DNA from: CAYJPV01 sp964372095
GTDB lineage: Bacteria; Acidobacteriota; Vicinamibacteria; Vicinamibacterales; JAKQTR01
Reading direction: 5' to 3'
DNA: 64,000 bases
NCBI GenBank assembly: GCA_964372095.1
Contig: CAYJPV010000021.1
Coordinates: forward strand, 33,971 to 97,970
Shown: in pieces, positions 42,460 to 51,038 of the stretch
How positions within the stretch are numbered: the first letter of the stretch is position 1
Layout: each line of letters begins with the position of its first letter
Notes under the pieces: model-generated
Database searches by the model: none
What the model was told of the DNA's origin: nothing
Seen by the model: only the letters and a program-made list of their open reading frames with translations
Program-made: the position numbers and the translations under genes

Positions 42460-42508
42460 CGATCGGCCAATGGATTGGCCGATCGGTCAATTGGAGTGCC
42501 CCAATTGA
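42460..42508. promoter_or_regulatory. Two adjacent inverted repeats, candidate upstream sites
   Basis: CGATCGGCCAA (42460-42470) pairs with TTGGCCGATCG (42475-42485), a perfect 11-base palindrome with a 4-base centre. Two bases on, TCAATTGG (42487-42494) pairs with CCAATTGA (42501-42508). Both contain CCAAT/TTGG cores and lie at about -120 to -165 of the sigma-54 candidate, the usual distance for enhancer sites. Confidence 0.6.
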
Positions 42509-42749
42509 TACTCAGATCTGCACGGTTTTGCACCGGCCGACACCAAAGTTGTCGGTGAATCCAAATTCCTGTGCAACGGCACGCACGATCAGTAGAATCC
42601 TGATAGCCGGGACGCGCGCCACGGGGCTTGGCGGCGAGTCTGGCAGGAACGTGACAATTCTGATACTCCGATTGCGAACGTGGGGATTGGGTGTCGGGGA
42701 CCCGGGGAACCCCGGGGCTGCCTTCGACTACGCTCAGGCCAGGAAAGCC

Positions 42750-42896
42750 CCGGGGCTACGTACGGAAGGTCCGGGGCTACGTACGAAAGGTCCGCGGCGA
42801 CGTACGGAAGGTCCGGGGCTACGTACGAAAGGTCCGCGGCGACGTACGGAGGGTCCGGGGCTACGTACGAGAGGTCCGGGGCTACGTACTGAAGCG
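42750..42896. repeat. Seven tandem 21-bp units (CCGGGGCTACGTACG type)
   Basis: Seven units of 21 bases alternate between CCGGGGCTACGTACGRAAGGT and CCGCGGCGACGTACGGARGGT. Each contains the palindrome ACGTACGT-like core. 21 equals three heptads, linking it in size to the other arrays. Confidence 0.95.
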
Positions 42897-42958
42897 AAGG
42901 GGCGGCGTGCCGATTGGGGATTCGGGGCCTCACTGGCCAGACCGAACAGGTGTGTCAC

Positions 42959-44683
42959 ATGAACAAACCAATTCTCCCGCGCGCCTTTGCCGTATCACTC
43001 CTCCTTGCGCTCGTGGTGTTCGCCGGCGCGGCGGCGGCGCAACCGGCGCCCCAGGCCCGCGGCGGGTCGCTGGTGGCGACGATGAGGAGCGAGCCAAGGT
43101 CGTTCAACCCGCACGCGGGGAGAGACTTCGCGTCTCATTTGGTCGCCACGATCACGCAGGGCCGCCTGGTCCGTATCAATCGCGCGACACAGCAGGTCGA
43201 ACCGGCCCTGGCCGAGACCTTGACGTGTGCCGCCGACGGTCTCCGCTGCACGCTGACGTTGCGCAGCGGCGTCCAGTGGTCCGATGGCACGCCCTTCACC
43301 GCGGCCGACGTGTTGTTCTCGTTCCAGCTCGCCTACGACGAGAAGACGGGCAGCCCCCTGGCCGATGCCCTCACCCCAGGCGGCAAACCCCTGACCGTCT
43401 CCTCCCCCAACCCCCGCACCATCGTCATTACCTTCGGCGCGCCGTACGGGCCCGGGTTGAGCGTGCTGGATGCCTTGCCCATCATGCCGAAACACAAGCT
43501 GGAAGCCGCGCTGAAAGCCGGCACCGTGCGCCAGCAGTGGGGGCCGGCCACGCCGCCCGAGACCATGACGACGCTGGGACCGTTCGTGCTGGCCAGCTAC
43601 ACGCCCGGCGAACGCCTGGTCTTCGCGCGTAACCCGCGGTACTGGAAAAAAGACGCGGCGGGCACGCAGTTGCCGTACCTGGATCGCCTGACGATTGAAA
43701 TCTGTCCCGATCAGAATACCGAGCTGCTGCGGCTGCAGTCGGGGCAGGCCGACCTGACGCAGAGCGAGATCCGGGCCGACGACTATGCCGTGCTGAAACG
43801 CGAAGCCAACGCGGGCAAGCTGCGGCTGATCGACGCGGGCGTGTCGCTCGATGCCGACGCGTTCTGGTTCAACCTGAAGCCCGAGGCCAAGGCCAACGAC
43901 CCGCGGCGCGCGTGGCTGCAAAGCCTGGCGCTGCGCAAAGCCGTGTCGCACGCCGTGAACCGCCGCACGTTCGCCAATACGGTGTTCCTGGGCGCGGCCG
44001 AGCCGCAGTGGGGGCCGATCACGCCGGGCAACACGACGTGGTTCGCGCCGGCAGGCGTGGTTGAGCAGCATGCCTTCGACCAGGCGAAAGCCCGGACGTT
44101 GCTGGCGGGCCTCGGCCTGCGGGATACGAACAACGACGGCATGCTCGAAGACGGGGCAGGGCAGCCCGTGCGGTTTGCGCTGATCACGCAGAAGGGGAAC
44201 ACGGCCCTCGAAAAAGGCGCCGGCGTGATTCGCGACGACCTGAAGAAAGTCGGGATTGCCGTGGACGTGGCGCCGCTCGAGGTGGGCGCGCTCATCGACC
44301 GCATGATGAAAGGCGAATACGACGCGTTGTACTTCCGCTTCCTGACCACCGACACCGACCCGGCGAAAGCCATGGACTTCTGGCTCAGCTCGGGGGGAGC
44401 CCATGTGTGGAACATGGAGCAGGCCGCGCCAGCCACGGCGTGGGAAAAGGAGATCGACGCCGTCATGCAGCGGATGGCCGCCGAACGTGTGCTGGCCGCG
44501 CGGCAAAAACTGTTCTACCAGGCGCAGAAGCTCCTGAGTGACAATCTGCCCGTCATCTACTTTGCCGCGCCGCGGCTGTACGTGGCCGTGAGCACGCGTG
44601 TCACCGGCGTGGTGACGTCGCCGCTCCGCCCGCCGATCCTGTGGAACGCCGAGGCGTTGGGGGTGGGGGCCGAACGCCGATAG
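42959..44683 (+). CDS. Periplasmic extracellular solute-binding protein, family 5 (peptide/oligopeptide type)
   Basis: 574 residues with a signal peptide (FAVSLLLALVVFAGAAAAQ). GGSLVATMRSEPRSFNPH at the mature start, PALAETLTCAADGLRCTLTLRSGVQWSDGTPFTAADVLFSF and ALRKAVSHAVNRRTFANTVFLGAAEP are the family-5 signature. It should deliver peptides or similar ligands to an ABC importer, but no permease or ATPase gene is adjacent. AGGTG lies 8 bases before ATG 42959. Its stop codon lies inside a short run of GCCGATA heptads. Confidence 0.93.
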   Translation: MNKPILPRAFAVSLLLALVVFAGAAAAQPAPQARGGSLVATMRSEPRSFNPHAGRDFASHLVATITQGRLVRINRATQQVEPALAETLTCAADGLRCTLTLRSGVQWSDGTPFTAADVLFSFQLAYDEKTGSPLADALTPGGKPLTVSSPNPRTIVITFGAPYGPGLSVLDALPIMPKHKLEAALKAGTVRQQWGPATPPETMTTLGPFVLASYTPGERLVFARNPRYWKKDAAGTQLPYLDRLTIEICPDQNTELLRLQSGQADLTQSEIRADDYAVLKREANAGKLRLIDAGVSLDADAFWFNLKPEAKANDPRRAWLQSLALRKAVSHAVNRRTFANTVFLGAAEPQWGPITPGNTTWFAPAGVVEQHAFDQAKARTLLAGLGLRDTNNDGMLEDGAGQPVRFALITQKGNTALEKGAGVIRDDLKKVGIAVDVAPLEVGALIDRMMKGEYDALYFRFLTTDTDPAKAMDFWLSSGGAHVWNMEQAAPATAWEKEIDAVMQRMAAERVLAARQKLFYQAQKLLSDNLPVIYFAAPRLYVAVSTRVTGVVTSPLRPPILWNAEALGVGAERR

Positions 44684-44689
44684 CCGATC
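44669..44689. repeat. Three heptad units across a stop codon
   Basis: GCCGAAC, GCCGATA, GCCGATC: the TAG stop of the binding-protein gene (44681-44683) is formed by the second and third units. The last base is the first base of the convergent GH39-like gene's stop codon. Confidence 0.8.
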
Positions 44690-46887
44690 TACCTGCCCGT
44701 CTTGAACACGAAGACGTTGGTGCCCGCTACGTGGGACGGGTCGCACAGCAGGCCCGGCAAGCTCACGGTTGTGCCGTCGAACGTCCATTGCCCGCCTTCA
44801 TCCGTCGAGACGTACCGCTGGATGCCGCGCCCACACACATACAACGCCAGCCGTCCGTCGTCCAGCCGGGCCAGTTCGGGGACGCCGCCGAAAGTGAGCC
44901 GTTCGCCCGGCACGTAACGATAACCATCTGACGAACGCGCCAGCAGGCTCTGCGTGCCAGCCGACACCGCCATCAGCCAGCTGCCGTCACGCAGGGCCAC
45001 CACCGAGGGGTCGGTAATCGTTTCGGCCGTGTCGAGGCGCAGCGCTTCGCCGAACACGCGGAACGCGAGCCCGTCGGTCGATTCGGCCACACACATCGCG
45101 CGCATGCCCCCGCTGTAGGACAGATACGTCAGTTGCACGCGCCCGCGCACGATTGCGACATCCGGATCCACGATACCGGCGGGACGGGCCACACCGTTGA
45201 CCGCGATGGGGCCGAGTGGCTGTGCGCCGGCTTCGTCAATCCGGGCGGCCCACACCGCGCCGTCTTCGCCGTTGACGTAGTAGACAAGCAGCCGGCCGTC
45301 GGGCAGCCGCACGCCGTCGGGCACTGACGCGTGATCGAGCACGTGCGTGTAGCTGTCCACGCGGCCGTTGCCGTCGAGGTGCCCCACCGCCACGCGATGA
45401 TGGTACGGCCCGTTCGGGTCGGTGACGGGCCCGCCAGCCACGCTGCGCGCCGGCGCGCAGGTGGCGGCGGCAGTCGTGCGAGGTTCGATGGTCACCAGTT
45501 GTACGCCGTAGGGCGGCATCACGAACGTCCGCCCGCTCGAAGTGGTCGCCACCACCGCCTGCGCGTCGTCACTGACGGTCCTGACGTGCGCGGTGGTGCC
45601 GGCCCACTCGTCACGATCTTCGAGCGACCACGTGCGGGAGCGGTTCGACAGGTTGGTCACCAGCACGGCCGTGCCGCCCGCGGTGTTGGTGCCGGCCAGC
45701 GCCATCAACCCGTCGGCGCCGCCGCTGACGGCCATCCGCCGTGGGAACCGTGTCATCTCGTGCCACAGCTCGGCAGCCAGGCCGACGGCCTTGGGCCGCC
45801 CGTCGGCGTAGAACATGCCGTAGAACTCCGGAAAGTCGAGCGTCGGATCGGGGCCGCGATAGAACAACGTCTCCTCGATGCCGTTCTCCTGCATGGCCAT
45901 CCACGCTCCCGTATTGATGGATGCGCCCTGAGCCATGGCACGCAACGCGACGCCGCCGGCGCCGATGCGCGATTCGGTGTTCCATTCGGTGACGTGCATG
46001 GGCACGGCCGCGAACCCGCGCGCGTCCAGCTCGGCGCGGTAGAACGCCGCGCAGGCGGCATAGTCAGCGGGATCGTTGCTGTACATGTGCCACGAAAAAA
46101 GGTCCATCGGCGCGTCGTGCTGGCGCACGTGATCGAGGAACCGGCGTGTCCACGCCTGTCCCTGCGGCGCCTTGCACCCCGCAGGCATCAGGGCGGGGCC
46201 TCCAAGCCGGAGGCCGGGAAACGCCTCGCGGATAGCGCGGGACGCCGAGACGTAGAAGTCGAAGTACACGTCGGCCGGTTGACTCCAGAACTGCCGGTTG
46301 TCAGGTTCGTTCCAGATCTCGACGTAACGGAAGGCGCTGCGGAACCCCTGCCACTGGCCCTCGCGATAGTGGCGCAGCACCTGCACCGATGCCGCTGTCA
46401 GATTGGCGATCTCGCCGGGCGACGGCGCCCGGGCGTTGTTGTACGAATCGCCCAGGCGGAAGTACGGTTCGAATCCGTTCTCGACGATGGAGGCAAAGAC
46501 CGTGTCGCTGGAGCGGCCTTCGTGGCCCATGGGCGTCGCGAAGCCGTAGGATGCCGATGACAACGGGTCGCGCGAGCGGTCGGGGTACATCGTCGCCAGG
46601 TCGAGCGGCCCATAGTAGTCGTGCGTGCGGATCAGCGTGATGCCCCGGGTGCGGTAAGCATCCACCAGTGAAGGGTTCGCCTCGTTGCCCAGCGGGCCGA
46701 TGTTGATGCCGGTCAGCGGCCGGATCAGCCCCACCTGGCCGCCGACCGAGAACACGGCGTCGGCCGCAGCCACGCGGCCTGGCGCGTCGCCGGGCCACAG
46801 GACCGGTCCCGCGCCGCCCGCCACCGCCACAAGTACTGCAGCCGCGATCCACCGCCGGACACGTGTCGTGCGCGTCATACCCCGCAT
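44689..46887 (-). CDS. Secreted GH39-like glycoside hydrolase with C-terminal beta-propeller
   Basis: 732 residues. Signal peptide or anchor near residues 12-30. The catalytic barrel has YVEIWNEPD (acid/base Glu194) and MHVTEWNTE (nucleophile Glu301), the clan GH-A pattern closest to GH39 beta-xylosidases/iduronidases. A beta-sandwich (about 390-470) follows. Residues about 490-732 look like a five-bladed propeller (repeats such as PDGVRLPDGRLLVYYVNGEDG, ITDPSVVALRDGSWLMAV and PELARLDDGRLALYV) resembling GH43/sialidase folds. GAGGAGG lies just upstream of ATG 46887. A long inverted repeat lies 18 bases upstream. It probably degrades a plant or microbial polysaccharide outside the cytoplasm. 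Confidence 0.8.
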   Translation of the reverse strand: MRGMTRTTRVRRWIAAAVLVAVAGGAGPVLWPGDAPGRVAAADAVFSVGGQVGLIRPLTGINIGPLGNEANPSLVDAYRTRGITLIRTHDYYGPLDLATMYPDRSRDPLSSASYGFATPMGHEGRSSDTVFASIVENGFEPYFRLGDSYNNARAPSPGEIANLTAASVQVLRHYREGQWQGFRSAFRYVEIWNEPDNRQFWSQPADVYFDFYVSASRAIREAFPGLRLGGPALMPAGCKAPQGQAWTRRFLDHVRQHDAPMDLFSWHMYSNDPADYAACAAFYRAELDARGFAAVPMHVTEWNTESRIGAGGVALRAMAQGASINTGAWMAMQENGIEETLFYRGPDPTLDFPEFYGMFYADGRPKAVGLAAELWHEMTRFPRRMAVSGGADGLMALAGTNTAGGTAVLVTNLSNRSRTWSLEDRDEWAGTTAHVRTVSDDAQAVVATTSSGRTFVMPPYGVQLVTIEPRTTAAATCAPARSVAGGPVTDPNGPYHHRVAVGHLDGNGRVDSYTHVLDHASVPDGVRLPDGRLLVYYVNGEDGAVWAARIDEAGAQPLGPIAVNGVARPAGIVDPDVAIVRGRVQLTYLSYSGGMRAMCVAESTDGLAFRVFGEALRLDTAETITDPSVVALRDGSWLMAVSAGTQSLLARSSDGYRYVPGERLTFGGVPELARLDDGRLALYVCGRGIQRYVSTDEGGQWTFDGTTVSLPGLLCDPSHVAGTNVFVFKTGR

Positions 46888-46904
46888 GCTGTCCTCCTCG
46901 GGAA

Positions 46905-46963
46905 CGGTTTCAAGACCTGCGTGAGCGGCCTGTGCGCGACCGCGAGGACGGGTCTTGAAACCG
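46905..46963. promoter_or_regulatory. Long inverted repeat between divergent genes
   Basis: CGGTTTCAAGACC (46905-46917) and GGTCTTGAAACCG (46951-46963) are perfect 13-base arms separated by 33 bases. It lies just upstream of the GH39-like gene and before the TerB-like gene. It could be a pair of operator half-sites or a strong RNA hairpin. Confidence 0.65.
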
Positions 46964-47028
46964 CCTCATTGCCTGGTTAGACAGCAGCGACGGTGGCAGG
47001 GTTAAAGGACCCGCCTCCACGCCGATGG

Positions 47029-47034
47029 TAGAAT
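47029..47034 (+). promoter_or_regulatory. Candidate -10 box of TerB-like gene
   Basis: TAGAAT preceded by GG, 27 bases before ATG 47062, with AGGGGAG as ribosome-binding site in between. No clear -35 box. Confidence 0.4.
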
Positions 47035-47061
47035 CGTACCGACGCCAGGGGAGACCGACCG

Positions 47062-48012
47062 ATGACCGACCAGGAACAGAAATCCGTGATGACGCTGGTG
47101 CTGATGGCGGCGTTTGCCGACGGCAAGAACGACCCCGCCGAACGTGCCGAGGTGGCGCGTATCACCAGGACCCTCGCGGAAGGCGCCGACTTTGACGTCA
47201 CGGCCGTGCACCGCGACGTGCTGCTCGAACGCGTCACCATGGACGAAGCCGCGGGGATGCTCGTCAAGCCGCAGGTCAAACGGCTGGCGTACGAGCTGTG
47301 CGTCGGCATGTGTGATGTGGACGGCGCGCAAAGCGAGCCCGAGAAGGCCTTCCTGGCTTCGTTGCGCAAGGCTCTCGGCTTTACTGCCGAAGAAGAGGCG
47401 TCGGCGCAGGCTTTCACGGCCAACGCCGAAGCCCTGGCCGTGGCGCCGCTGGCCACGGTGACGGCCGCCGAGCCGGCCGCGCTCTCCAGCACGATGAGCG
47501 CCGAAGAACAGGACCGCGTCATCCTGAACTACGCGATCCTCAACGGTGCCCTCGAGATCCTGCCCGACTCGCTGGCGTCGATGGCCATCCTCCCGCTCCA
47601 GATGAAGATGGTCTACCGCATCGGCAAGTCGTACGGCTTCGAGCTGGACCGCGGGCACATCAAAGAGTTCCTGGCCACGGCCGGCGTGGGCATGGTGTCG
47701 CAGTACGTCGAGCAGATCGGGGTCAAGCTCGTGGGCAAGGTGTTCGGGCGCGGCCTCATCGGCGGGTTGCTGGGCGGCGTGGCCAAGCAGACGGTGAGTT
47801 CGGGATTCTCGTTCGCCACCACCTACGCCCTCGGACGCCTGGCCGTCAGGCACTACGCCGGCGGGCGCAAGTTCTCCACGCAAGCCCTGAAAGACACGTA
47901 CGCCAGCCTGCTAACCGAGGCGAAAGGCCTGCAGGCCCAGAACATGCCGGCCATCCGCGAGAAAGCGCGCACGGTCAACGTGTCGCAGATCCTCCAGGAC
48001 GTCCGCGCGTAA
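47062..48012 (+). CDS. TerB-like N-terminal domain with DUF697-like C-terminal region
   Basis: 316 residues. Residues about 5-115 are a helical acidic domain (VLMAAFADGKNDPAERAEVARI, DVDGAQSEPEKAFLASLRKALG) like TerB. Residues about 150-290 are hydrophobic helices (LASMAILPLQMKMVYRIGKSYG, GGLLGGVAKQTVSSGFSFATTYALGRLAVRHYAGG) like DUF697 proteins, which are linked to GTPases and membranes. It probably acts at the inner membrane; the role is unknown. It converges with the DEAD-box gene across 12 bases. Confidence 0.78.
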   Translation: MTDQEQKSVMTLVLMAAFADGKNDPAERAEVARITRTLAEGADFDVTAVHRDVLLERVTMDEAAGMLVKPQVKRLAYELCVGMCDVDGAQSEPEKAFLASLRKALGFTAEEEASAQAFTANAEALAVAPLATVTAAEPAALSSTMSAEEQDRVILNYAILNGALEILPDSLASMAILPLQMKMVYRIGKSYGFELDRGHIKEFLATAGVGMVSQYVEQIGVKLVGKVFGRGLIGGLLGGVAKQTVSSGFSFATTYALGRLAVRHYAGGRKFSTQALKDTYASLLTEAKGLQAQNMPAIREKARTVNVSQILQDVRA

Positions 48013-48024
48013 CGGCCGTCAGCG

Positions 48025-49683
48025 TCAGCGCTCCAGCCGCACCTCGACGTTTTTGCCCCGGATCGAGGCGCGGCGCATGGAGGTCATGATCCGCTCGGCC
48101 AGCTGTTCGGGCACTTCCACCAGCGCGGCGTCCTGGCCGACACGAATCTGGCCCAGGTAACGCGACTCGATGCGCGCTTCGCCGCTGATGGCGCCCACCA
48201 GATCGCCGGGCCCCACGCCCGCCTTCCGGCCGATGCCAAACCGCAGCACGACCATGCGTTCCATGTCCACGTCGCTGGCCGCATCGTGCGTGCGGGCGCG
48301 GGAACGTGGGGCGGCAGCTTCCACCTCGGGCTCGTCCCGATCTTCGTGTGACTGGTCGTACGCCAGGGCAATCGCCGCCGCGGCCACGTCCACCAGATCG
48401 AAGTCCTTGGCCATCGCCAGGACGAACGCTTTCTGGCCTTCCAGCCCGCCTGCGATGATCCGTTCGGCCAGGGCGGTGCGGGTGGATTCAAGGCGCCGGG
48501 CGCGCAGGTCCGACACCGTCGGCAGCGGCAGCACCTCGATCAGTTGTTTCGTCACCTGCTCGATGTTGCGGATGAACCGCCGCTCGCGATGATCGACCAG
48601 CGACACGGCCACGCCTTCGCGGCCGGCGCGGCCCGTCCGTCCGATGCGGTGCACGTAGACGTCCGGCGCGTTCGGCACGTCGAAGTTGAACACGTGCGAC
48701 ACGTGTTCGATGTCGAGGCCGCGCGCGGCCACGTCGGTGGCCACCAGCATGTCGGCTTTGCCGCTCCGGAACATCTGCATCACGCGGTCGCGCTGCCGCT
48801 GCTCCATGCCGCCGTGCAGCGCCTGCGCGCCGTAGCCGTGGGCCTTCAGCGTATCGGTCAGCTGATCCACTTCGATACGCGTGCGGCAGAACACGATTGC
48901 GCTCTTCGGGTCTTCGAACTCGAGCACGCGGCCGAACGCGTCCATCTTCTGCGGCCGGGTGACGATGTAGGCCACCTGGCGGACGCGGGGCACCTTGCCC
49001 GCCGCGCGTTTTTCGCGGGCGATCGTGATCTTCTCGGGCTGCTTCAGGTGTTTGTGCGCGATGGCCGAAATCCGGGGGGGCATCGTCGCGGCAAACAGTG
49101 CCGTCTGGCGCGTGGCGGGCGTGGCCGACAGGATGACATCGAGGTCTTCGGCAAACCCCATGTCGAGCATTTCGTCGGCTTCGTCGAGCACCAGGATCTG
49201 GAGCGCGCTCAGATCGAGCGTCTGGCGGCGCAAGTGGTCGAGGGCGCGGCCCGGCGTGGCGACGACGATGGAGACGCCGCGCATGAGCGCGCGGATCTGC
49301 TGATCCATCGGCGCGCCGCCGTAGAGCGGCAGCACCGTCAGGGACGAACCTTTGCCGTACTTGTGGATCGCTTCGGCCACCTGGATGGCCAGTTCGCGCG
49401 TGGGCACGAGGACCAGGCCGGGCACGGCGGGGAAGCGGGAAGCCTTGGCCTTGGTGTCGGCGGTGACCTTGACCTTGCGGGCGGCCATGAGGCGTTCGAT
49501 CATCGGCAGCGCGAAGGCGGCGGTCTTGCCCGTGCCCGTGCCCGCCTGCCCAAGCAGGTCGCGCCCTGCGAGCAGAACCGGGATAGCTTCGCGCTGGATG
49601 GGTGTCGGTTCCTCGTAACCCAGCGCGGTGACGGCGGAAACGAGGGAAGGCATGAGGCCCAGCGACGCGAAGGTATTCTCCAT
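48025..49683 (-). CDS. DEAD-box RNA helicase with DbpA-like RNA-binding C-terminus
   Basis: 552 residues. FASLGLMPSLVSAVTALGYEEPTPIQREAIPV (Q motif), GQAGTGTGKTAAF (motif I), PTRELAIQ (Ia), VLDEADEMLDMGF (DEAD, II), FAATMP (III), IVFCRTRIEVDQL (IV) and HRIGRTGRAGREG (VI) are all present. Residues about 470-552 form a DbpA/CsdA-type RNA-binding domain (VLRFGIGRKAGVGPGDLVGAISGEA). It unwinds RNA in ribosome assembly or RNA decay, often in the cold. Start at 49683 (MENTFASLGL) matches the family. Confidence 0.95.
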   Translation of the reverse strand: MENTFASLGLMPSLVSAVTALGYEEPTPIQREAIPVLLAGRDLLGQAGTGTGKTAAFALPMIERLMAARKVKVTADTKAKASRFPAVPGLVLVPTRELAIQVAEAIHKYGKGSSLTVLPLYGGAPMDQQIRALMRGVSIVVATPGRALDHLRRQTLDLSALQILVLDEADEMLDMGFAEDLDVILSATPATRQTALFAATMPPRISAIAHKHLKQPEKITIAREKRAAGKVPRVRQVAYIVTRPQKMDAFGRVLEFEDPKSAIVFCRTRIEVDQLTDTLKAHGYGAQALHGGMEQRQRDRVMQMFRSGKADMLVATDVAARGLDIEHVSHVFNFDVPNAPDVYVHRIGRTGRAGREGVAVSLVDHRERRFIRNIEQVTKQLIEVLPLPTVSDLRARRLESTRTALAERIIAGGLEGQKAFVLAMAKDFDLVDVAAAAIALAYDQSHEDRDEPEVEAAAPRSRARTHDAASDVDMERMVVLRFGIGRKAGVGPGDLVGAISGEARIESRYLGQIRVGQDAALVEVPEQLAERIMTSMRRASIRGKNVEVRLER

Positions 49684-49753
49684 CCGCCTATCGTACTCCT
49701 TCACGGTCGCGCACAGCGCCGGCAGAAGGCGGGTATGGTAGTATGGCATCGAT

Positions 49754-50041
49754 ATGGCATCAGTGAAGCTGACCTTCTCGCTCGACGCCGAGACGGTGGG
49801 GCGGTTGCGCACCACGGCTGAACGCCTGGGCCTGCCCCAGAGCCAGGTCGTCCGCGAGGCGGTGGCGGAGTACGCCGAACGGGTGGGCCGGCTCAGCGAG
49901 TCCGAGCGCGTGGCCCTGCTCAGCGTGTTCGATCGCCTCGTGCCCTCCTTGCCCGGGCGGCCGGCTCGCGAGGTCGATGCCGAACTGCGGGCGTTGCGGG
50001 CGGCGCGGCGTCAGGGCGGACGGCGGAGGGCGGTCCGATGA
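49754..50041 (+). CDS. vapB: Ribbon-helix-helix antitoxin (VapB-like)
   Basis: 95 residues. VKLTFSLDAETVGRLRTTAERLGLPQSQVVREAVAEYAERV is a CopG/ribbon-helix-helix DNA-binding fold; the basic C-terminal tail (RAARRQGGRRRAVR) would bind the toxin. Its stop overlaps the toxin start (ATGA, 50038-50041). Just upstream are direct repeats TATGGCATC (spanning 49735-49765, and including the start codon), a likely autoregulation site. Confidence 0.85.
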   Translation: MASVKLTFSLDAETVGRLRTTAERLGLPQSQVVREAVAEYAERVGRLSESERVALLSVFDRLVPSLPGRPAREVDAELRALRAARRQGGRRRAVR

Positions 50042-50409
50042 CGCATCTCGATACCTCCGTGCTGATAGATACGCTCACCGGCCCGCGCCGATCAGCGCCG
50101 GCGTTGCGCGCGTTAATCGCCGGGGGCGAGCGCCTGTCGTTCTCGGCGCTGGTGCTGTACGAGTGGAGGCGGGGACCGCGTCACCCGGACGAGTTGCGGG
50201 TGCAGGAAGCGCTGTTCCCGTCGGACGAGGCGACGCCGTTCGGGCGGCCCGAAGCGGCCCTCGCGGCCGACCTCTATCGCCAGGTCCGGCGGGCGCGCGG
50301 CCGGGAGGTCGATCTCGCGATCGCGGCGTCGGCCATCCTGCGCGACGCGACCTTGTGGACGCTCAACCCCGGCGACTATGCCGACATTCCGGGGTTGCGC
50401 GTCCTCTGA
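50038..50409 (+). CDS. vapC: PIN-domain ribonuclease toxin (VapC-like)
   Basis: 123 residues. HLDTSVLIDTLTG holds the first catalytic Asp, ALVLYEWRRG the conserved Glu, and GREVDLAIAASAILRDATLWTLNPGDYADIPGLRV the remaining acidic residues of the PIN fold. It would cleave RNA when freed from VapB. Its ATG overlaps the antitoxin stop by 4 bases. The sequence LNPGDYADIPGL at the end is typical of VapC. Confidence 0.9.
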   Translation: MTHLDTSVLIDTLTGPRRSAPALRALIAGGERLSFSALVLYEWRRGPRHPDELRVQEALFPSDEATPFGRPEAALAADLYRQVRRARGREVDLAIAASAILRDATLWTLNPGDYADIPGLRVL

Positions 50410-50475
50410 CACGTGGCTGCATTCCCTGCCCGTTGGTCACATCCGTGCAGGGAGGGCCGAGGCGCACGAGCGTGC

Positions 50476-50507
50476 CCGATTCGTCATCCGGCGAGTGGAC
50501 CCCCGGT
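50476..50507. repeat. 32-bp direct repeat, copy A
   Basis: Matches 52825-52856 at 31 of 32 bases (one G/T difference). Here it holds the nucleotidyltransferase stop codon; at the other site it holds the UraA start region. Confidence 0.85.
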
Positions 50508-51038
50508 TGGCGCGACGCGCTGCCACGCGCGGGAGAGCGCGGCAGGCAGGCCCTCGAGATCGGCGGCCACGGCCGCCGCCAGCGAGTCACCGCCAGCCGC
50601 AGCCAGCAGCTGGCGCACGTCCCAGAGATCCTGGGCCCCACCGGCATACAGCTTCAGCAGTATCAGATCGCGGGGCTGGACCACTGGAGGTCCGCCGGAT
50701 CGGCGGATGGCGCGATCGATCGCGCGCTGCTGCCAGGCGGGTTTCCCGACGACGATGTCGATCGGACGCTCGTTGGGAGTGCTGACGCGGATCACACCCG
50801 CCAACGGGTCGTCGGTGTTACCGCGACGAACCTCGACGTCGAGTGGGTCGTGGGCCAGGGGAGCCCAGAAGGGCGTCTCAAGGCAGCGGCGGTCGAGAAC
50901 AAGCAGGTCGATGTCGAATGTTGATCGGGACACGCCGGCGGCCGCGAGGGCAGTCGCCCCGATCAGGGCGTGCGGCACGCGAGCACGATCCAGGAACGTG
51001 CTGACCGTATCGAGGAGACTCACGGGGCGTCGTCCCAT
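50484..51038 (-). CDS. Nucleotidyltransferase-fold protein, probable toxin
   Basis: 184 residues. PHALIGATALAAAGVSRSTFDIDLLV carries the nucleotidyltransferase motif with G-A-T-A-L and the D-x-D pair; RPIDIVVG gives the third Asp, and PRDLILLKLYAGGAQDLWDV is the helical region found in AbiEii/DUF6036-like enzymes. Such proteins act as toxins by modifying tRNA or other targets. It is coupled to a small upstream gene: the start is ATG 51038 (19-base overlap) or GTG 51023 (GTGA overlap). It lies next to VapBC. Confidence 0.78.
   Translation of the reverse strand: MGRRPVSLLDTVSTFLDRARVPHALIGATALAAAGVSRSTFDIDLLVLDRRCLETPFWAPLAHDPLDVEVRRGNTDDPLAGVIRVSTPNERPIDIVVGKPAWQQRAIDRAIRRSGGPPVVQPRDLILLKLYAGGAQDLWDVRQLLAAAGGDSLAAAVAADLEGLPAALSRAWQRVAPTGGPLAG

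Larger units (their letters stand above)
42325..42958. other. 634-base gene-free control and repeat region
   Basis: Contains, from the HTH gene upward, a sigma-54 promoter candidate, three inverted repeats in a row (42393-42421, 42460-42485, 42487-42508), about 240 bases without a feature I can name apart from a CCCCGGGG run near 42704-42720, and a 21-bp tandem array (42750-42896) before the start of the 42959 binding-protein gene. Confidence 0.7.

Noticed and set aside
42068..42490. N-terminal extension of the subtilase back to 42490
   Set aside because: It overlaps the HTH gene and the regulatory palindromes in another frame. A signal peptide and a ribosome-binding site mark the start at 42067.
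42750..42896. CRISPR array
   Set aside because: The units are contiguous with no spacers, 21 bases long, and no cas gene is near.
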